Source of the DNA: Xenophilus arseniciresistens
GTDB lineage: Bacteria > Pseudomonadota > Gammaproteobacteria > Burkholderiales > Burkholderiaceae_C
Assembly (NCBI RefSeq): GCF_028023875.1
Contig: NZ_JAQIPB010000002.1
Coordinates: 1 to 64,000 of the forward strand
DNA: 64,000 nucleotides
Reading direction: 5' to 3'
In this document: positions 59,294 through 64,000 of the stretch, in pieces
How positions within the stretch are numbered: position 1 is the stretch's first letter
Layout of the letters: every line of letters starts with the position of its first letter
Made by a program: the position numbers and the translations under genes
Notes under the pieces: model-generated
Told to the model about the DNA's origin: nothing
The model's input: only the letters and a program-made list of their open reading frames with translations
Database searches by the model: none

Positions 59294-59764
59294 TCAGGGC
59301 GCCAGTGCCTGTTCCAGGGGCGCCGCCTTCTCCGCCCCGACCGCGGCGCGGATCCTGGGCAGCAGATCGAGCAGTTCCTCGCAGCTGGAAGCGGCCTCCA
59401 CGGCCAGGTTCAGCCGCAACCCGCGCAAGCCCAGGCTGGCCGTCAACTGGGTGGCCAGCGGATAGGCCGCCTGGTAGCGCTGCTGTGCCGAACGGACAGC
59501 CCCCGCGGGCTCAGCCACGGTGGGCGCCGCCACGGCGCCCGGTGGCTGGGCCAGGGGCGGTGGCGTGTGCGCATCTGCCGCGCTCAGCAGCCCCAGGCTC
59601 AGCAGCACGTCCACATCGCTCTGTTCCGCCTGACTGCTCTGGCGCACCTCATTCACGCTTCGCTTGCCGTCGAACAAGATGAAGGCAGCACGCTGGCGCG
59701 GCGTGAGCCGCACCGTGCGGTCCTTGAACAGCTGATGACCGAGCTCGGTCTTGACCAGAATCAT
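59294..59764 (-). CDS. Hypothetical protein with HTH-like N-terminus
   Basis: 156 residues, no signal peptide or membrane segment. The first 60 residues (VKTELGHQLFKDRTVRLTPRQRAAFILFDGKRSVNEVRQSS) look like a small winged-helix or DNA-binding fold: a segment LTPRQRAAFILFDG, then a second helical stretch with VDVLLSLGLLS. A Pro/Ala linker (about 65-90) leads to a C-terminal helical part (YQAAYPLATQLTASLGLRGLRLNLAVEAASSCEELLDLLPRI). I do not recognise the family by name. An inverted repeat lies 65 bp upstream of its start. Nearest neighbours are ppsA and rpsF, unrelated by function. Confidence 0.7.
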   Translation of the reverse strand: MILVKTELGHQLFKDRTVRLTPRQRAAFILFDGKRSVNEVRQSSQAEQSDVDVLLSLGLLSAADAHTPPPLAQPPGAVAAPTVAEPAGAVRSAQQRYQAAYPLATQLTASLGLRGLRLNLAVEAASSCEELLDLLPRIRAAVGAEKAAPLEQALAP

Positions 59765-59828
59765 GGGCGGCCCCTGGGGCAGGACGGCTCAGGCCGTCCG
59801 GGAAACAATGCTGCGCTGTCGCGCATGA

Positions 59829-59847
59829 ATGTCACCAAGTGTGACAT
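59829..59847. promoter_or_regulatory. Inverted repeat upstream of the hypothetical gene
   Basis: ATGTCAC, five bases CAAGT, GTGACAT: a perfect 7-bp dyad in the 178-bp gap between the hypothetical gene and ppsA. A candidate operator; no T tract follows, so it is not a good terminator for ppsA. Confidence 0.45.
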
Positions 59848-59941
59848 CCAACTTGCATTCCTTCCTCATGGGACACCCGAATTCGGGTTAGTCCCAGGCA
59901 AGGAGGCCGCCCGGCCTGCCTTGCCGCCCCTGGGCTCTGTG

Positions 59942-62335
<2,394 letters not shown>

Positions 62336-62369
62336 GGGAAAGCTCCGGAGTTTAAAAACGGGGCGCACG

Positions 62370-62431
62370 CATGCAGACGGGCCAGCGGCACGATCGTTGT
62401 CGTTGCTGTGGGTGCGCGGTGGGTCTGCATG
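62370..62431. promoter_or_regulatory. Spaced 9-bp inverted repeat between ppsA and ppsR
   Basis: CATGCAGAC (62370-62378) and GTCTGCATG (62423-62431) are perfect inverted copies 44 bp apart in the divergent promoter region. A GATAAT -10-like box for ppsR lies at 62462-62467. Possible operator pair or leader structure. Confidence 0.35.
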
Positions 62432-62528
62432 GATGGGTGGGGGCAGGCACGGCGAGGTGCCGATAATGGCGGGATTGTAGGCGCGAGCTTTGCTTGCGCG
62501 TGCAGGACTGACCCCCAGACAGGACCCT

Positions 62529-63350
62529 ATGCGCACCCGCTCCGTCTTCTATGTCTCCGATGGCACCGGTATCACGGCCGAGACCTTCGGCAACGCCGTG
62601 CTGAACCAGTTCGAGTTCAAGGCGCGCCATGTGCGGCTGCCGTTCACCGACACCGTGGACAAGGCGCATCAGGCCGTGCGGCAGATCAACCACACGGCCG
62701 AGATCGAAGGCCTGCGGCCCATCGTGTTCACCACGCTGGCCAACATGGACGTACTGGAAGTGATCGAGACCGGCTGCAAGGGCATGCTGCTGGACATGTT
62801 CGGCACCTTCGTGCGCCCGCTGGAAATCGAGCTGGCGATGAAGTCCAACCACCGCATCGGCCGCTTCTCCGACATCAGCAAGAGCAAGGAATACAACGCG
62901 CGCATCGCGGCCATCGACTTCAGCCTCCAGCACGACGACGGCCAGAGCAACCGCGATCTCGAAGGCGCCGATGTGATCCTGGTGGGCGTGAGCCGCAGCG
63001 GCAAGACGCCGACCTCGCTGTATCTGGCCATGCAGCACGGCCTGAAGGCGGCCAACTACCCGCTGATCCCCGAGGATTTCGACCGCCGCCAGCTGCCGCC
63101 AGCGCTGGTGCCGCATCGCAAGAAGATCTTCGGCCTCACGATCCAGCCCGAGCGGCTGGCCGAGATCCGCAATGAGCGCCGGCCCAACTCACGCTACGCC
63201 AGCATCGAGAACTGCCGCCACGAAGTGAGCGAAGCCGAGGCCATGATGCGGCGCGCGGGGATCCGCTGGCTGTCGACCACGACCAAGTCCATCGAAGAGA
63301 TCGCGACCACCATCCTGCAGGAACTGCGGCCGGAGCGGCTGAGCTACTGA
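62529..63350 (+). CDS. ppsR: PEP synthase regulatory protein (bifunctional kinase/pyrophosphorylase)
   Basis: 273 residues, DUF299 family. ADP-dependent kinase and phosphate-dependent pyrophosphorylase that inactivates and reactivates PpsA by threonine phosphorylation next to the catalytic His. It starts [21 protein letters not shown], has VDFS-like region and the P-loop [15 protein letters not shown] (about 155-169), then [15 protein letters not shown] and the C-terminal [15 protein letters not shown]. The divergent pairing with ppsA is conserved in proteobacteria and confirms the partner. Confidence 0.96.
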   Translation: MRTRSVFYVSDGTGITAETFGNAVLNQFEFKARHVRLPFTDTVDKAHQAVRQINHTAEIEGLRPIVFTTLANMDVLEVIETGCKGMLLDMFGTFVRPLEIELAMKSNHRIGRFSDISKSKEYNARIAAIDFSLQHDDGQSNRDLEGADVILVGVSRSGKTPTSLYLAMQHGLKAANYPLIPEDFDRRQLPPALVPHRKKIFGLTIQPERLAEIRNERRPNSRYASIENCRHEVSEAEAMMRRAGIRWLSTTTKSIEEIATTILQELRPERLSY

Positions 63351-63415
63351 GCGACGGCAATCCGCCGCCCTCTTCCAGCCTCGGCGCGGCACACCGCCGC
63401 GCCGGGCTCAGGCGC

Positions 63416-64000
63416 TCACTGGGCAGGCGCCGTCGTGCGGATCAGGTGGTCGAAGGCGCTCAGTGCGGCCTTGGAGCCTTCGCCGGCCGCAATGACGATC
63501 TGCTTGTAGGGTGTCGTGGTCGCGTCGCCTGCGGCGAACACGCCCGGCACCGAGGTCTGGCCGCGCGCGTCGACCACGATCTCGCCGTGCTTGCTCAGCT
63601 CCACCGTGCCCTTGAGCCAGTCGGTGTTGGGCACCAGGCCGATCTGCACGAACACGCCTTCGAGTTCCACGCGATGAGCCTGGCCCGTGGCGCGGTCCTT
63701 GTAGTTCAGGCCGTTGACCTTGTCGGTGCCCGTGATCTCGGTGGTCTGGGCATTCACCACCACCACCACGTTGGGCAGGCTGCGCAGCTTGCGCTGCAGC
63801 ACCTCGTCGGCACGCAGCTTGGTGTCGAACTCGATCAGCGTCACATGGCCCACGATGCCGGCCAGGTCGATGGCCGCCTCCACGCCCGAGTTGCCGCCGC
63901 CGATCACGGCCACGCGTTTGCCCTTGAACAGCGGGCCGTCGCAGTGCGGGCAATAGGCCACGCCCTTGTTCTTGAACTCGGCCTCGCCGGGCACGTTGAT
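63416..64000 (-). CDS. ahpF: Alkyl hydroperoxide reductase subunit F, C-terminal part
   Basis: The last 194 residues of a gene that continues past the right edge. The thioredoxin-reductase-like part shows the redox motif CPHCDG, an NAD(P)H motif [15 protein letters not shown] and the C-terminal FAD motif [36 protein letters not shown]. The CPHCDG form (instead of CATCDG) is characteristic of AhpF, which transfers electrons from NADH to AhpC. The missing N-terminal part should carry the two thioredoxin-fold domains; without it a stand-alone thioredoxin reductase cannot be fully excluded. Confidence 0.9.
   Translation of the reverse strand: MNVPGEAEFKNKGVAYCPHCDGPLFKGKRVAVIGGGNSGVEAAIDLAGIVGHVTLIEFDTKLRADEVLQRKLRSLPNVVVVVNAQTTEITGTDKVNGLNYKDRATGQAHRVELEGVFVQIGLVPNTDWLKGTVELSKHGEIVVDARGQTSVPGVFAAGDATTTPYKQIVIAAGEGSKAALSAFDHLIRTTAPAQ

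Overview
The window is about 64 kb of high-GC chromosomal DNA from a betaproteobacterium of the order Burkholderiales, most likely family Comamonadaceae. The evidence is the rpsF-priB-rpsR-rplI cluster, the divergent ppsA/ppsR pair, the alaA-hom-thrC-mobB-moeA-moaD run, a Bug/TctC-type solute-binding protein and a zapA-6S RNA neighbourhood. Coding density is high. I see no phage, insertion sequence, CRISPR array or tRNA gene. About 60 protein genes are supported; the first and last run off the window edges.

Layout. 1-2.4 kb: two-partner secretion pair (outer-membrane transporter plus the N-terminus of a large filamentous exoprotein). 2.5-4.8 kb: Crp/Fnr-type regulator divergent from an HD-domain metalloprotein and a class II aldolase. 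4.8-14.4 kb: a nine-gene cobalamin uptake and salvage operon on the minus strand (btuB, cbiA, cobU, btuF, btuC, btuD, cobO, cbiB, cobD) behind a cobalamin riboswitch. 14.4-17.5 kb: ZapB-like protein, ZapA, 6S RNA, TSUP permease, Lgt and a small membrane protein. 17.5-26.7 kb: accessory metabolism: SDR/LysR pair, a bacterioferritin lacking the heme-ligand Met, and an AraC regulator divergent from a porin-Bug-monooxygenase-lipoprotein hydrolase operon.

26.7-39.5 kb: core metabolism: LysR/ilvD, moaE, a DapA-like lyase lying between moaE and moaD, moeA, mobB, thrC, hom, alaA, a Mth938-like protein, Bcp peroxiredoxin and a PIN-PhoH ATPase. 39.5-56.1 kb: a cyclic-di-GMP/cellulose island: a hybrid histidine kinase with Hpt, a REC-GGDEF diguanylate cyclase, bcsD-bcsP-bcsQ-bcsA-bcsB-bcsZ-bcsC and an EAL phosphodiesterase. 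56.1-64 kb: dnaB, the ribosomal S6 operon, an unknown small protein, ppsA/ppsR and the C-terminal part of ahpF.

How the genes work together. The B12 operon combines outer-membrane capture, periplasmic binding, inner-membrane ABC import and the adenosylation and aminopropanol-arm steps, all placed under B12 feedback by the riboswitch. The cellulose operon carries its own synthesis (GGDEF) and degradation (EAL) enzymes for c-di-GMP, the ligand that the BcsA PilZ domain should sense. Less expected observations are a hairpin that buries the ribosome-binding site of the secretion transporter, a near-perfect 22-bp palindrome with a repeated half-site upstream of the inserted DapA-like gene, and a structured leader ahead of rpsF.
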